A stretch of 64,000 nucleotides of DNA from NCBI RefSeq assembly GCF_900176375.1, contig NZ_FWYF01000002.1, positions 284,161 through 348,160 on the forward strand, written 5' to 3'. Shown in pieces: positions 25,350-35,294 of the stretch. Under the pieces are notes generated by a model, which searched no databases, had not been told where the DNA came from, and was given only the letters and a program-made list of their open reading frames with translations. Each line of letters starts with the position of its first letter. The stretch's first letter is position 1. A program made the translations under genes and the position numbers. This DNA comes from Reichenbachiella faecimaris (GTDB lineage: Bacteria; Bacteroidota; Bacteroidia; Cytophagales; Cyclobacteriaceae).

Positions 25350-27032
25350 ATGAATGAAAAATTGGACATTGATAATCTACCTACTCTCACAGAAATGCTC
25401 TACTACTGGGAACGAGAAAAACCTGAGGGCATCTTTCTCAAACAACCCTTTGGCAATCAATGGATCAACTTCTCTTGGGCGGAATCTGTAGGTCAAATAC
25501 GAAGAATGGCCAACTACCTCTCTGAACTTCATCTGCCACCTCTCAGCAAAATTGCCCTTGTCTCTAAGAATTGTGCCCATTGGATATTGGCTGATCAAGC
25601 CATCACTATGGCCGGGCACGTGGTAGTCCCCATCTATCCAACACTCACGGCTCCCCAACTCAATGAAATATTGGTACACAGTGACTCTCAGATTATATTC
25701 ACTGGGAAGCTTGATGACTGGGAAGGCATGAAAGAAGGAGTACCAAGTGACATGAAAGGTATAGCACTACCCCTCAGCTCAGAGAAAAATTATGCCAACT
25801 GGGACGAGATAATAGAAAATACTTCTCCAATAACAGATGACCCTGTCCCCAACCCTGAGCATCTTGTTGCCATATTATATACCTCTGGAACTACGGGCAC
25901 ACCCAAGGGCGTCATGCTGAAACATAAGAATTATCAGCTGGCAGGCAGAGCAATAGAAAAGGTGATAGAAGTGATATCAAAGCCCCACGTTCTGTTTTCT
26001 TACCTTCCACTCTGCCATGTAGGTGAGCGGATGGCAGTAGAAAGCACCTCCATATACTCTGGAGGTACCATCTCTTTCGTAGAATCAATAGACACTTTTG
26101 CACAAAACTTACAAGATACCAGACCCACCATATTTTTTGGTGTGCCTAGAATATGGTCGAAGTTTCAATTGGGCGTGTTGGAAAAACTGCCTCAAAATAA
26201 ATTAAATCTCCTTCTCAAAATTCCTTTCCTGGGTAATTTCATAAAGAACAAAATCAAAAAAGGACTGGGGCTAGACCGAGCCGAAATCGTCATCACCACT
26301 GCCGCTCCTTGTCCAAAGGCACTATTGGACTGGTATGATAAAATAGACATACCATTGCTTGAACTATATGGAATGACAGAAAACCATGGTGTATGCACGA
26401 TTATGCCAGTCGAAAAAACAAAAATTGGGAGTGTGGGCAAGGCCTACCCAGACGCTGAACTGATGATAGATAAAGAAACTGGTGAAATAAAAATGAAGGC
26501 AGACTGGATGATGGCAGGTTATTACAAAGAACCCAATTTGACTGCACAAGTGCTCGCCAATGGGTATTTGCACACGGGAGACATTGGTGAACTGGATGAG
26601 GAAGGTTATCTATTCATCACTGGCAGACTCAAGGATACTTTCAAAACAGCAAAAGGAAAATTCGTTGTGCCTGGGCCCATTGAGTGGGGGTTTGCTCTTA
26701 ATAATGATGTAGAACAAATCTGTGTGCTGGGTAGAAATTTGCCTCAGCCTATTGCCTTGGTTGTGCTGTCTGAGATCGGAATGAGAAAATCGCCAGAACA
26801 GCTACTGACTAGCTTGACAAATACCATTGGTGACATTGTGGAAGATTTGGTGAGTTATGAAAAACTCAAAAAAGCCATTATCGTTCAAGAACCCTGGAGT
26901 GTAGAAAACGGTACGCTCACACCTACTATGAAGATCAAAAGAAACATACTAGAAAAACGCTATGTGAATAAACTCGAAGCATGGTACAATCAGCCGGAGA
27001 CCGTGATTTGGGAGCAAATTCCAATCGTTTGA
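25350..27032 (+). CDS. AMP-binding long-chain acyl-CoA synthetase family protein
   Basis: A 560-residue adenylate-forming enzyme from the ATG at 25350. The frame opens at a TTG 15 codons earlier, but MNEKLDIDNLPTLTEML is the usual N-terminus. Motifs are the P-loop ILYTSGTTGTPKGVMLKH (AMP binding), LLELYGMTENHG, GYLHTGDIGELDEEGYLFITG and a C-terminal TPTMKIKRN with the conserved Lys. These enzymes activate fatty acids with ATP to acyl-AMP and then acyl-CoA. lipB begins 44 nt later, so acyl substrate activation and lipoyl synthesis may be linked, which is inference. It is probably peripheral to the inner membrane. Confidence 0.92.
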   Translation: MNEKLDIDNLPTLTEMLYYWEREKPEGIFLKQPFGNQWINFSWAESVGQIRRMANYLSELHLPPLSKIALVSKNCAHWILADQAITMAGHVVVPIYPTLTAPQLNEILVHSDSQIIFTGKLDDWEGMKEGVPSDMKGIALPLSSEKNYANWDEIIENTSPITDDPVPNPEHLVAILYTSGTTGTPKGVMLKHKNYQLAGRAIEKVIEVISKPHVLFSYLPLCHVGERMAVESTSIYSGGTISFVESIDTFAQNLQDTRPTIFFGVPRIWSKFQLGVLEKLPQNKLNLLLKIPFLGNFIKNKIKKGLGLDRAEIVITTAAPCPKALLDWYDKIDIPLLELYGMTENHGVCTIMPVEKTKIGSVGKAYPDAELMIDKETGEIKMKADWMMAGYYKEPNLTAQVLANGYLHTGDIGELDEEGYLFITGRLKDTFKTAKGKFVVPGPIEWGFALNNDVEQICVLGRNLPQPIALVVLSEIGMRKSPEQLLTSLTNTIGDIVEDLVSYEKLKKAIIVQEPWSVENGTLTPTMKIKRNILEKRYVNKLEAWYNQPETVIWEQIPIV

Positions 27033-27056
27033 TCTAGTTGGTTCTTTGTAATTTTG
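27028..27056 (+). promoter_or_regulatory. candidate lipB promoter
   Basis: TTTG (27028-27031), 17 nt, TAATTTTG (27049-27056) matches the Bacteroidota -33/-7 pattern. It overlaps the end of the acyl-CoA synthetase gene and lies 20 nt before the lipB start codon, so lipB may also be transcribed alone. Confidence 0.45.
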
Positions 27057-27076
27057 AGGGAAATAATTGGAGCGTG

Positions 27077-27799
27077 ATGAACGAAGTGCTGAACAAACAA
27101 ACAAAATTTATTGATCTGGGCTTAATTGACTATCAAGAAGCTTGGGACTATCAAACTGAGCTGTTCGACAAGTCCGTTAAACTTAAAATTGAGAATCGAA
27201 AAAGAGAGCCCGAAGATCAAGTCTTGACGCCTAACTACTTGATTTTTTGTTCTCACCCCCATGTTTATACCCTAGGCAAGTCTGGTGACCAAGCCAATCT
27301 TCTCCTTGATGAAAAGGGATTAAAAGAAAAGCATGCCACTTTTTACAAGATCAATCGCGGTGGAGACATTACCTACCATGGGCCAGGCCAGCTTGTAGGC
27401 TATCCAATTTTGGATTTAGACAATTTCTTCACAGACATACACAAATACCTCAGATTGTTGGAAGAAGCGATCATCCAGACGCTAGCTGATTATGGCATTG
27501 AGGCTGGAAGGATTGATGGATTAACGGGCGTCTGGATTGAAAAGAGCAACCCACTAAAAGCCAGAAAAATATGCGCCATGGGAGTGAAATCTAGCAGATG
27601 GGTAACCATGCATGGATTTGCCTTCAACGTGATGACAGATTTGAACTATTTTCAAAACATCATCCCCTGTGGCATAGATGACAAGGCCGTCACTTCTTTG
27701 GAATTTGAATTAGGTAAAAAACCAGATATGGAAGAAGTACAGGAAAAGCTAAAAAGCCATTTAGCTGATCTGTTCGAATTTGATCTGATTGAAGCCTAA
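27077..27799 (+). CDS. lipB: octanoyl-[ACP]:protein N-octanoyltransferase LipB
   Basis: LipB moves octanoyl groups from acyl carrier protein to lipoyl-domain lysines, the first step of lipoate assembly. From the ATG at 27077 (240 residues) the core motifs are RGGDITYHGPGQLVGYP, the catalytic Lys block RKICAMGVK, and NIIPCGI with the acyl-carrying Cys198. A TTG 13 codons earlier would add an atypical N-terminus. Its stop codon interlocks with the stop of the convergent LytTR regulator. No lipA is in the window. Confidence 0.94.
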   Translation: MNEVLNKQTKFIDLGLIDYQEAWDYQTELFDKSVKLKIENRKREPEDQVLTPNYLIFCSHPHVYTLGKSGDQANLLLDEKGLKEKHATFYKINRGGDITYHGPGQLVGYPILDLDNFFTDIHKYLRLLEEAIIQTLADYGIEAGRIDGLTGVWIEKSNPLKARKICAMGVKSSRWVTMHGFAFNVMTDLNYFQNIIPCGIDDKAVTSLEFELGKKPDMEEVQEKLKSHLADLFEFDLIEA

Positions 27800-28497
27800 A
27801 GTACAATCTTACCCAGCTTCTCCATCACATCTACTTTGTAATTTCTCCCTACAGGAATGCTCTCATTGTTGAGCTCCACTTCGCTGGCAGAGTAGCTTTC
27901 TATCTTAGGAATATTAACAATGAAAGATCTGTGTACTCTAATGAAATGATTTGGCGGCAGCTTGGTTTCGAGCACACTGATTTTCTGATGGGTCACTACC
28001 TCCTTTTCGGCCGTTTTGATTTTCACATAATCTTTGATGCTTTCTATATACAAGACGTCCTTTAAGCTCACCCGAATCATTTTTTTATCGCATTTGAAAA
28101 AGATAAAATCATCACCTTCTGAACTTATGGAAACCTCCACTTCTTTCAACTGATTCAATGCTTTGGACACGGCCTTCATGAATCGATCAAACGAAATAGG
28201 CTTCAATAGGTAATCCAGTACTTCAAGCTCAAATCCCTCTAAGGCATATTCACGGTAAGCAGTGGTAAAAATGACCTTGGGCGGATTAGTCAATGTTTTC
28301 ATGAATTCGATCCCTGTCAACTTGGGCATTTGAATGTCTAAGAAAATCAAGTCCACTTGTTCACCAGACTGGATATATTCAAAGGCTTTGATTGCGTTTC
28401 TAAACTTACCCACCAGCTCAATGGAATCGATACGTTCTACGTACGATTCAATTACTTCAATGGCCAAAGGCTCGTCATCTACAATTATACATTTCAT
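27796..28497 (-). CDS. LytTR-family response regulator
   Basis: A 233-residue regulator: receiver domain 1-120 (acidic VDDEP, phosphoacceptor Asp54 in IFLDIQMPKLTG, TTAY and LLKPI), then a LytTR DNA-binding domain (about 132-230: DVLYIESIKDYVKI, HFIRVHRSFIVN, IPVGRNYK). It is encoded after its kinase, overlapping it by 4 nt (ATGA type). Targets are unknown. Systems of this kind in Bacteroidota often control envelope or metabolic genes. Confidence 0.93.
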   Translation of the reverse strand: MKCIIVDDEPLAIEVIESYVERIDSIELVGKFRNAIKAFEYIQSGEQVDLIFLDIQMPKLTGIEFMKTLTNPPKVIFTTAYREYALEGFELEVLDYLLKPISFDRFMKAVSKALNQLKEVEVSISSEGDDFIFFKCDKKMIRVSLKDVLYIESIKDYVKIKTAEKEVVTHQKISVLETKLPPNHFIRVHRSFIVNIPKIESYSASEVELNNESIPVGRNYKVDVMEKLGKIVL

Positions 28498-29555
28498 GCC
28501 GTTTTCTTAAGGTTTATTTCCATCAATACAGTAAAGGTCTTAGTCCCATCTACAATATCCAAACGGTAGTCGTCCCGATAAAGCAAATCAAGTCTACGTT
28601 TCACGTTTTTCAGCCCAATGCCATGTTCATGATCATCTAATCTCTGCGTCTCACTCTTACTATTCTCAATGCTCAGCTTGAGCGTATTTTCTAAGATTGA
28701 CAAGTCCAGATAAACCCAAGATTTATCTAATTCCTCATTGACGCCATGTTTAAAACTATTTTCCAAAAAAGGCAAAATAATCATAGGTGCCACATATACG
28801 CCATTGGTCTCTCCAGTGATCATTGCCTTGATATCCAAATTGTCACCGTGGCGCATTCGTTCTATTTCAATATAATTCTTAATGAAGTTTAATTCATTGT
28901 CAAGAGGGACTTTGGGTGCGTTGCACTCATAAAGCATATAATTAATCAATTCAGACAGTTTTAGTACCATCTCAGGTGCTTGGTCTGATTTTTTTAGCGT
29001 AAGCGCATAGAGATTGTTCAAAGTATTGAAAAGAAAATGTGGGTGTATTTGCGTCTTTAGAAATTTGAGCTCAGCCTCAAGCTTTTCATGTGCTAGTATC
29101 TGCTTGTCTTGCTGATTGACGTACCAGTGTTTCAATATCTTAATAGTTGTTGCCAGAAATACAACAGGGTAAATCTGAACAATTCCTTTAAAAATTTTGA
29201 ATATCTGTAGTACAGGTTCGTTCAGATACTTTGGATAATACAGTGGATACTCCACATAGTAGGTGATGAGGCGATAAATCGTGCCCCCTGTCAAAGCTGA
29301 TGCAATCAGTAAAAAAGCAAAAGAAACCCACTTGCCTTTCAGTACATATTTGGGTAGGAGGACATATATGGTGTAGTAGGTAATTACAAGTTTTACAGGC
29401 AAATAGATGGCTTGGTCTATAAAAGCCAGCTCCCACTCTCCCTTGTAGCTACCCCATAAGGCGGCATGGAAAACCACATAGCTTAGCCAAAACAAAATAT
29501 GGCTAAACAGCCTGTTTTTGAACAATTTTCTAATTTTGATCTCAAGATTTCCCAC
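28494..29555 (-). CDS. LytS-type membrane histidine kinase
   Basis: A 353-residue kinase with four predicted N-terminal membrane segments (about 18-38, 48-68, 76-96, 118-140), a short coiled region, and the His_kinase motif QIHPHFLFNTLNNLYAL (phosphoacceptor probably His173). A compact HATPase region follows (LPFLENSFKHGV, GIGLKNVKRRLDLLY). It has no extracytoplasmic sensor domain, so signals are sensed within the membrane. A minus-strand TATATTTG box (29578-29571) sits 15 nt before the ATG. Confidence 0.92.
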   Translation of the reverse strand: MGNLEIKIRKLFKNRLFSHILFWLSYVVFHAALWGSYKGEWELAFIDQAIYLPVKLVITYYTIYVLLPKYVLKGKWVSFAFLLIASALTGGTIYRLITYYVEYPLYYPKYLNEPVLQIFKIFKGIVQIYPVVFLATTIKILKHWYVNQQDKQILAHEKLEAELKFLKTQIHPHFLFNTLNNLYALTLKKSDQAPEMVLKLSELINYMLYECNAPKVPLDNELNFIKNYIEIERMRHGDNLDIKAMITGETNGVYVAPMIILPFLENSFKHGVNEELDKSWVYLDLSILENTLKLSIENSKSETQRLDDHEHGIGLKNVKRRLDLLYRDDYRLDIVDGTKTFTVLMEINLKKTA

Positions 29556-29800
29556 TGCAACAAATATACGTTTTCAACTGGTTATTATTTTCACCAAACC
29601 ACATACAACCAATTGCGGCCTATAAAGGGTATAAAATCACCAATTCAGGTACACATCAGGCTTATTGCGAAATTCAACTTATAGTTGAGTATTGATTTTA
29701 TTATAGCTTAATGTCAAAACTGTCAATTGCTTATGATATCACACATTTTTTTAAGAAAACCAGAAATTTTGATTTATTTAGCACAGAACAAAAAGGTACT

Positions 29801-30562
29801 ATGCGCAATTTCATCTTTACGGCTACACTAATAATTATTGCAAATTTCTCTTATGGACAGGATCAATGGCTGATAACAGCCAAGTTGGACACCATATACG
29901 GCAAAATCATGTTACAAGCTGGAGATCCATTCAAAGCTGATGAAGCACGCGTAAAGACTGGTAAGGATAAGGAATACTATAAGTCCTATCATCTTAGGTC
30001 TGTTCATTTAGAGGATGGTAAGGATTTTGAAGTTTTGAAAATAGATGAGAGATATCAATTTGCTCAAGTGGATTTAAGGGGGAAGTACTTTACACAATAC
30101 TTGTACTTAGACCCATCCTCAAGCAATGCTTCAAACTATGTGTTAAAAGTACTTGTAGATTGGAAAGGAAAGCAATATAGAGTCAGCAATCTTACTGCTC
30201 GCAAAAAATTTGCTGCCATTTTTGAAGACTGCAAGACAGTAAGTGAAAAGATTTTATCTGGTGACTTGAAAAAAAATCAGCTGGACAAAATATTTGCTGA
30301 GTATGACGATTGTATAGACAAAATAAACAGTAGAATTGCTCCAGCACAAGAAATACTCCCAATGTCAGAAGATATAGAAATCTTTATCTCTGATCTAAAA
30401 TCCAAAGACCTTTATCAAGGTGACCTGTCCATGATGATTGATGACATCAATCAAAAATTGATGAATCAGCAAAATATTCCTAAATATTTACAACAGGCCG
30501 TATTGGAGCAACTTGGTGATGATGAGGAACTAAAGAGCCAGTTTCTCATGCTAGTGAACTAA
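29801..30562 (+). CDS. secreted protein of unknown function
   Basis: A 253-residue protein from the ATG at 29801, which starts a clear signal peptide (MRNFIFTATLIIIANFSYGQ). An earlier in-frame ATG at 29711 would bury the signal and is unlikely. The mature N-terminal half has a repeated beta pattern (WLITAKLDTIYGKIML, YYKSYHLRSVHLEDGK). The C-terminal half is helical, with two Cys (EDCKTVSEK and YDDCIDK) that could form a disulfide. I do not recognise the family, although similar proteins are found in marine Cytophagales. It precedes the DUF1223 gene by 48 nt. Confidence 0.72.
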   Translation: MRNFIFTATLIIIANFSYGQDQWLITAKLDTIYGKIMLQAGDPFKADEARVKTGKDKEYYKSYHLRSVHLEDGKDFEVLKIDERYQFAQVDLRGKYFTQYLYLDPSSSNASNYVLKVLVDWKGKQYRVSNLTARKKFAAIFEDCKTVSEKILSGDLKKNQLDKIFAEYDDCIDKINSRIAPAQEILPMSEDIEIFISDLKSKDLYQGDLSMMIDDINQKLMNQQNIPKYLQQAVLEQLGDDEELKSQFLMLVN

Positions 30563-30610
30563 ACTTAGACTTTCAAGGAATGTTTACATGATACTTTTTG
30601 TTAAAGCGTC

Positions 30611-31333
30611 ATGAAGTATTTGTTGAGTTTTTTATCGTTCCTGCTGTACTCTACACTATGGGCACAATCTGCTCGCCCCATTGCAATCGTTGAATTATTC
30701 ACCTCACAGGGTTGCTCAAGCTGCCCTTCTGCAGATCGTCTACTCAGAGAGGCCGTGAATGCCCAAAACGAAAATGGAGAAGTCTATGGTTTATCATTCC
30801 ATGTGAGCTATTGGAATAGGCTCGGCTGGACAGATCCATACAGCTCCACTCAGTATACAGAAAGACAAAAATGGTATGCTGAAAAGATGGGCTTAGGTAG
30901 GATTTACACCCCACAAATGATAGTAGATGGAAACGATGAGTTTGTGGGTTCTCAAAAAAACCTTCTCCTAAAATCCTTAAAGTCAAGTTTTGAGTCCAAC
31001 ACTAAAACAGAAATCTCCATTATTGACCTTTCCAAGAAGGGGCAAAAACTCAACCTATCCTATGTCTGTCAAAGTATCTCGCGAGACGAGTTGCTAAATA
31101 TAGCCGTAGTACAAGCAGTCGCTTCCAACCATGTACCTAGAGGTGAGAATAAGGACAAGAAACTGGTTCATTCCAACGTTGTCAGAGCATTTTACACCTT
31201 TCCGGCCAAAGCTGAGGGCAGTGTATCCTTTGAACTGCCTGAATTGTTGAAACACGCGAAATACGAGGTCATAGCTTATACGCAAAACAAAATAACGCTT
31301 GAAATTTCAAGTGTGGGCAGAAGCCAATTTTAG
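30611..31333 (+). CDS. DUF1223 family thioredoxin-fold protein
   Basis: A 240-residue secreted protein with a signal peptide (MKYLLSFLSFLLYSTLWAQ). The mature start VELFTSQGCSSCPSADRLL carries a CxxC (CSSC) in thioredoxin-fold position, followed by LSFHVSYWNRLGWTDPYSS and YTPQMIVDG, all typical of DUF1223. It is probably periplasmic and may act in thiol-disulfide chemistry. The family has no established substrate. No redox partner gene adjoins it. Confidence 0.88.
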   Translation: MKYLLSFLSFLLYSTLWAQSARPIAIVELFTSQGCSSCPSADRLLREAVNAQNENGEVYGLSFHVSYWNRLGWTDPYSSTQYTERQKWYAEKMGLGRIYTPQMIVDGNDEFVGSQKNLLLKSLKSSFESNTKTEISIIDLSKKGQKLNLSYVCQSISRDELLNIAVVQAVASNHVPRGENKDKKLVHSNVVRAFYTFPAKAEGSVSFELPELLKHAKYEVIAYTQNKITLEISSVGRSQF

Positions 31334-31336
31334 ACA

Positions 31337-31365
31337 TAAAAAAACCGAAGAAGTTACCTTCTCCG
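31337..31365 (-). terminator. terminator of the M4 metallopeptidase gene
   Basis: On the minus strand CCGGAGAAG (31365-31357), loop GTAA, CTTCTTCGG (31352-31344) pair over 9 bp including one G-U, followed by seven Us (31343-31337). It lies 58 nt past the stop of the peptidase. The G-U is a mismatch in the plus-strand RNA, so it is oriented for the minus strand. Confidence 0.75.
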
Positions 31366-31423
31366 GCTCGTATTTATATTAAATAATAAAAGGTTGCTCT
31401 TGCTTAACGCTTTTTACTAACAT

Positions 31424-34400
31424 TTATTCTTTAGAGAACTTCTTAATTACAGATTTTCCTCCATGATCAACCAGGCGAATAAGATAGATACCAGACTTTA
31501 GTCTACTCACATCTACTTTACTATTGACCAGTTGTCCAGCGGCCACATTCTTACCCATCAGGTCAGTGATCGCATAAGCCACTTCTTCTCTCGTAGTCAC
31601 GATATTTAAGAAATATCCAACCACTGGGTTAGGGTACATGTCAACACTGACAGGTGTACCCACTGATGAAACTGAGGCAAATCCATTGAATGCACTTCCT
31701 CCAACACAGAATGCTGTAGTTTCACTTGAACCAAATGATCCTCCAGATGCCAGGGTAGTACTTCCATCAGACAAGGTATAAGAACCACTGCCATAGCTAC
31801 AGCAAATACCGTCACCATAGGAATCATTCATTACCAGACTATAGCATCCGTCTGCAAGATCAACATTCACATTGAGCGTAGACCCATCAGCTTGTGAGGC
31901 ATAAGTGCCACCCGAAGCCACTGTCGTACTGCCACTCATGATGGACCAGCTGGTTTCTTCTGGATAGTTATCAAATGTAATGGATAAGGTTACACTGTTT
32001 GTTCCGCCAGTACCACCAGCAGAAAAGGATAGGTCATCCACTGCCATATCTCCACGATAGTTTGACCCTGTAACACCAACAAACCTGAGTTTTACTGTTT
32101 CTCCAGTATATGAATCCATATTTACATCAGCTGTCAACCAGCTGTTGCCTTTGTTTCCAGATTGTGACCAAACAGAAGACCAGTTGTTTCCATCTGTAGT
32201 TGCTTCTAGCGTCAGGCTTCCCATATTGGATCCATACATGTGGTATTTGAAAGAGAAGCTTGCAGCAGATTCTCCTGATAAGTCATAACAAGGGCTTTCT
32301 ATACGAGTTACCTTGCTTGGGTAGTTAGGGCTGGAAGCCTCCACATACATGTAATAGCTACCCTCAGATGCGCCACTAGGCCCAGTGCTGCTTGATGGAG
32401 TAGATCCAGTTCTTCTCGTCCAATCCAAATCGTCACCACTTTGGTTGACCCAGGCTCCAAATCCAGATTCAAATCCTTCAGCATACGGAATTGTAGTAGT
32501 AGACGAACAAGTCATGCCTCCACTTTGAGTCGTTACATTTACTGTGTTACTGGCTGCTGAAATATTACCAGCAAGATCCTTGGCTCTTACACTGAAAGTA
32601 TATGCAGTACCAGCTGTCAGACCCGTGATATTCGCAGTAGTGGTAGACACTTCACCAATATTGGTTGCTCCTTGATAGACATCGTAGCCAGTCACGCCTA
32701 CATTATCTGTAGATGCATTCCAGTTCAGTGTCAAAGTAGTTTGGGTAACAGCTGAAGCTGCCAATCCTGTAGGAGTCGAAGGTGCCTCCGTATCAGCAGA
32801 ACCAGTCACTACCGTGATGGTATAATCTTCCACTTCACCATACTGGAATGACTCACAAGAAGTCGGAATTCCGTTGTACTTCATTGAAACTCTCATTCTT
32901 GTGTTTCCTTCAGTAGCACCTGACGGCACTGTGAAAGAGCCACCCACTGGGGACGTCTGCGTAGCTGATTGCGTATATACCTGCTCACCAGAATCCGTAA
33001 AATCTCCATCTTGGTTGTAATCTACCCAAACAGAATAGGCCTCATTGTAAATTGAACCTGTCCAAGTTGGAGTGATGGTAATAGTGTAAGCGTCTCCTTT
33101 TGTCAGGCTGGTAGATTGCGTAGTGAAATCTCCATATCCACCAGAAGATGCTCCAGTACTGTTGTCAATGGTATTGAGCTGTACGCGACTGATGTATTCA
33201 TCAGAAGTGTTGTTGCCATTAGATGCACAGTAATTTACTGGAGGAGTACCTGTCGTGGTCACGTTCAAGTTGGATGAAGCACCATTGCCACCTGTAGAAC
33301 AATTAGCCACAACTGAACACGCATACTGAGTTCCTGCATTCAATCCTGATGCCACATAGCTCGTACCTGAAACGGTAGAAGATGATCCTCCCACTGTAAC
33401 TGTATAGTTGCTTGCGCCAGAAACGCTATTCCAAGAAAGTGTGAAACCATTGTCACCTACACTAGATGAAGCAAAACTACCTGGGGCAGCTAAAGCACAA
33501 GTCTGTACATATTCAGAGCCAACACCTACAGCATACCATGAGTTGGTGACTGCTATTTCCTGTGCTGATCCCGAACCGAAAAGTTCTATGGAAGATTGGA
33601 TAGAGTAGGTTCTGAAATCGGCATAATCAGAAGTAGAGTTTAGATAAACTGACTCTGTTCTCCAGGCAATTGCTGCAGCATCATCTACTCCAATACCTGT
33701 GACGCTATAACTATCGCTCACATCGTTCGTGCCAGATTCTCCAGCAGCTAGCACATAAAACCAGTGATTGGTAACCCCACTGTTGGTGTGTACACCACAA
33801 TAATCATTGCCACTACTAGGTGAGCAATTCTGGCTTACCCAATAAGTCCCACCATAAGTATCTGGATCACCATAAGCCTTAGGGTTTGACATAGATCTGA
33901 AAGTTTGTCCAATCTCAGTTCCGAGATTCCAAATATCCTTGTTCAACCCGTAAGTTTGGTTCACATAATACTCTACACAAGCACCCCAGATATCACTAAG
34001 GCCTTCGTTCATAGCACCCGACTCTTTTTCATAAACCAAGTCTGCCGTACCTGTACAGAATGCATGACCAATTTCATGAGCAGTGATATCAACTGTAGTC
34101 AATGGATCTAGGCTGTTTCCTTTTCCATAAACCATCACATATCCAGTCCAAAAAGCATTGTCATTGTATCCTGATGGATAGCCATACACGGACTCAATAT
34201 CTGTGTTTACGTGACTTTCAATGGCTGCGCCATTGCCATCATAACTGTCTCTACCATAGTTTGACATAAAAAAATCATAGGTAGCTTCAGCCGCAAAATG
34301 CGCATCCAATCCAGCATTGTCTTTGTCAGAGTTGTTGTATTCACCAGCAGTCCAGTTGTTGTCATTGTCCGTGTATTCTGATGATCCATTTGGCCGCCCT

Positions 34401-35155
34401 GTAATGTTATTCGCACTCGTAGCTGTGGTGGCATCGTAGGTCAAGACACCATTGCCGCGAGAGTAGTCTCTCAATCTATAAGACCCAGAATTGCTATCTG
34501 TGTGAATAGATTGCGTACCACTGTATCTGGTAGCAGCAGAACCAACAGCATCCGCTTGATGGATCTTACTGTTGTATCTCACTACCTCCCCAGTTTCCGC
34601 ATCTATATAGACATAGGCATTTACAAAAGGCTTACCACCAAGAATGTGATATTTATAAGCCAAGCGCGACTTATATCCATTGGCCGTATTCTGAATAATC
34701 ACCAATTCTCCTTCAGGTCTTTGTTCATTGGCTTTACCATTGGACAAAGACTCCCAGGCAAATTCTGTAGCCTCAGTTGCTGATTTGGCTAAATCCAAAG
34801 CTGCATCTTTTGACATAGCAGGAGACGTGTTTAGGTTTTCTACTGGTTTGTAATTTCCAGTCATGTGAGTTGCCACGCCACCTTTAGAATGAATGGTGTA
34901 GGTAGATCCCTCTACTTTAATCCCTTTGTAGAAGTGTTCGAATTTTTCATGTCTGAAGCCTAATCGATCGTCTTCCGTTTTAAGCATTCTCATCTCTTCG
35001 GAATCGTTCATATTAAGCTCCGCCCTGAGCAATTCAGTTTTGGATAATCGTCCTTGGCTAGATTCTAGCTGGATAAAAGATTTGGACTTGTCCTGTGCAA
35101 ATCCTTGATAACAGACACTTGCTGCTACCAAAAGTGTAGATAACACTTTTTTCAT
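31424..35155 (-). CDS. secreted M4 (thermolysin-family) metallopeptidase with adhesive modules and T9SS tail
   Basis: A 1243-residue T9SS substrate. The signal peptide ends about Gln21. FTP/PepSY propeptide domains span about 30-200. The catalytic M4 domain (about 215-550) has zinc ligands His360, His364 and Glu384 in HEIGH and GAMNEGLSDIWG, and a VHTNSGVTNHWFYVL block with the catalytic His. Downstream are FN3 (about 555-640), GEVED (about 642-780), FN3 (787-872), a MAM-like domain (about 875-1035), a Gly-rich beta module (1040-1140) and the type A sorting domain (MYPNP to IKKFSKE, about 1165-1243). It probably degrades proteins outside the cell while attached to a substrate. Two palindromes lie upstream. 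Confidence 0.93.
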   Translation of the reverse strand: MKKVLSTLLVAASVCYQGFAQDKSKSFIQLESSQGRLSKTELLRAELNMNDSEEMRMLKTEDDRLGFRHEKFEHFYKGIKVEGSTYTIHSKGGVATHMTGNYKPVENLNTSPAMSKDAALDLAKSATEATEFAWESLSNGKANEQRPEGELVIIQNTANGYKSRLAYKYHILGGKPFVNAYVYIDAETGEVVRYNSKIHQADAVGSAATRYSGTQSIHTDSNSGSYRLRDYSRGNGVLTYDATTATSANNITGRPNGSSEYTDNDNNWTAGEYNNSDKDNAGLDAHFAAEATYDFFMSNYGRDSYDGNGAAIESHVNTDIESVYGYPSGYNDNAFWTGYVMVYGKGNSLDPLTTVDITAHEIGHAFCTGTADLVYEKESGAMNEGLSDIWGACVEYYVNQTYGLNKDIWNLGTEIGQTFRSMSNPKAYGDPDTYGGTYWVSQNCSPSSGNDYCGVHTNSGVTNHWFYVLAAGESGTNDVSDSYSVTGIGVDDAAAIAWRTESVYLNSTSDYADFRTYSIQSSIELFGSGSAQEIAVTNSWYAVGVGSEYVQTCALAAPGSFASSSVGDNGFTLSWNSVSGASNYTVTVGGSSSTVSGTSYVASGLNAGTQYACSVVANCSTGGNGASSNLNVTTTGTPPVNYCASNGNNTSDEYISRVQLNTIDNSTGASSGGYGDFTTQSTSLTKGDAYTITITPTWTGSIYNEAYSVWVDYNQDGDFTDSGEQVYTQSATQTSPVGGSFTVPSGATEGNTRMRVSMKYNGIPTSCESFQYGEVEDYTITVVTGSADTEAPSTPTGLAASAVTQTTLTLNWNASTDNVGVTGYDVYQGATNIGEVSTTTANITGLTAGTAYTFSVRAKDLAGNISAASNTVNVTTQSGGMTCSSTTTIPYAEGFESGFGAWVNQSGDDLDWTRRTGSTPSSSTGPSGASEGSYYMYVEASSPNYPSKVTRIESPCYDLSGESAASFSFKYHMYGSNMGSLTLEATTDGNNWSSVWSQSGNKGNSWLTADVNMDSYTGETVKLRFVGVTGSNYRGDMAVDDLSFSAGGTGGTNSVTLSITFDNYPEETSWSIMSGSTTVASGGTYASQADGSTLNVNVDLADGCYSLVMNDSYGDGICCSYGSGSYTLSDGSTTLASGGSFGSSETTAFCVGGSAFNGFASVSSVGTPVSVDMYPNPVVGYFLNIVTTREEVAYAITDLMGKNVAAGQLVNSKVDVSRLKSGIYLIRLVDHGGKSVIKKFSKE

Positions 35156-35294
35156 AATAAATAGGGTTTAGTTGAATAATAGATTAGTATGATTAACATG
35201 TCTAGCTGCTGTTAGACAATATTGAATCCAATAGAAAAGGGTGTGAAATCGAAAAGCTATTAGAGAAACAATAGCAGAATTTCCGATAGAATAT

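Noticed and set aside
27796-28497. A frameshift or fusion between lipB and the LytTR regulator because their ends overlap
   Set aside because: They are on opposite strands and both are complete, sharing only the stop codons.
31316-31343. A third hairpin-U-tract-ATG junction after the peptidase terminator
   Set aside because: The frame opening there is only about 20 codons and lies inside the DUF1223 gene on the opposite strand, so it is a coincidence.
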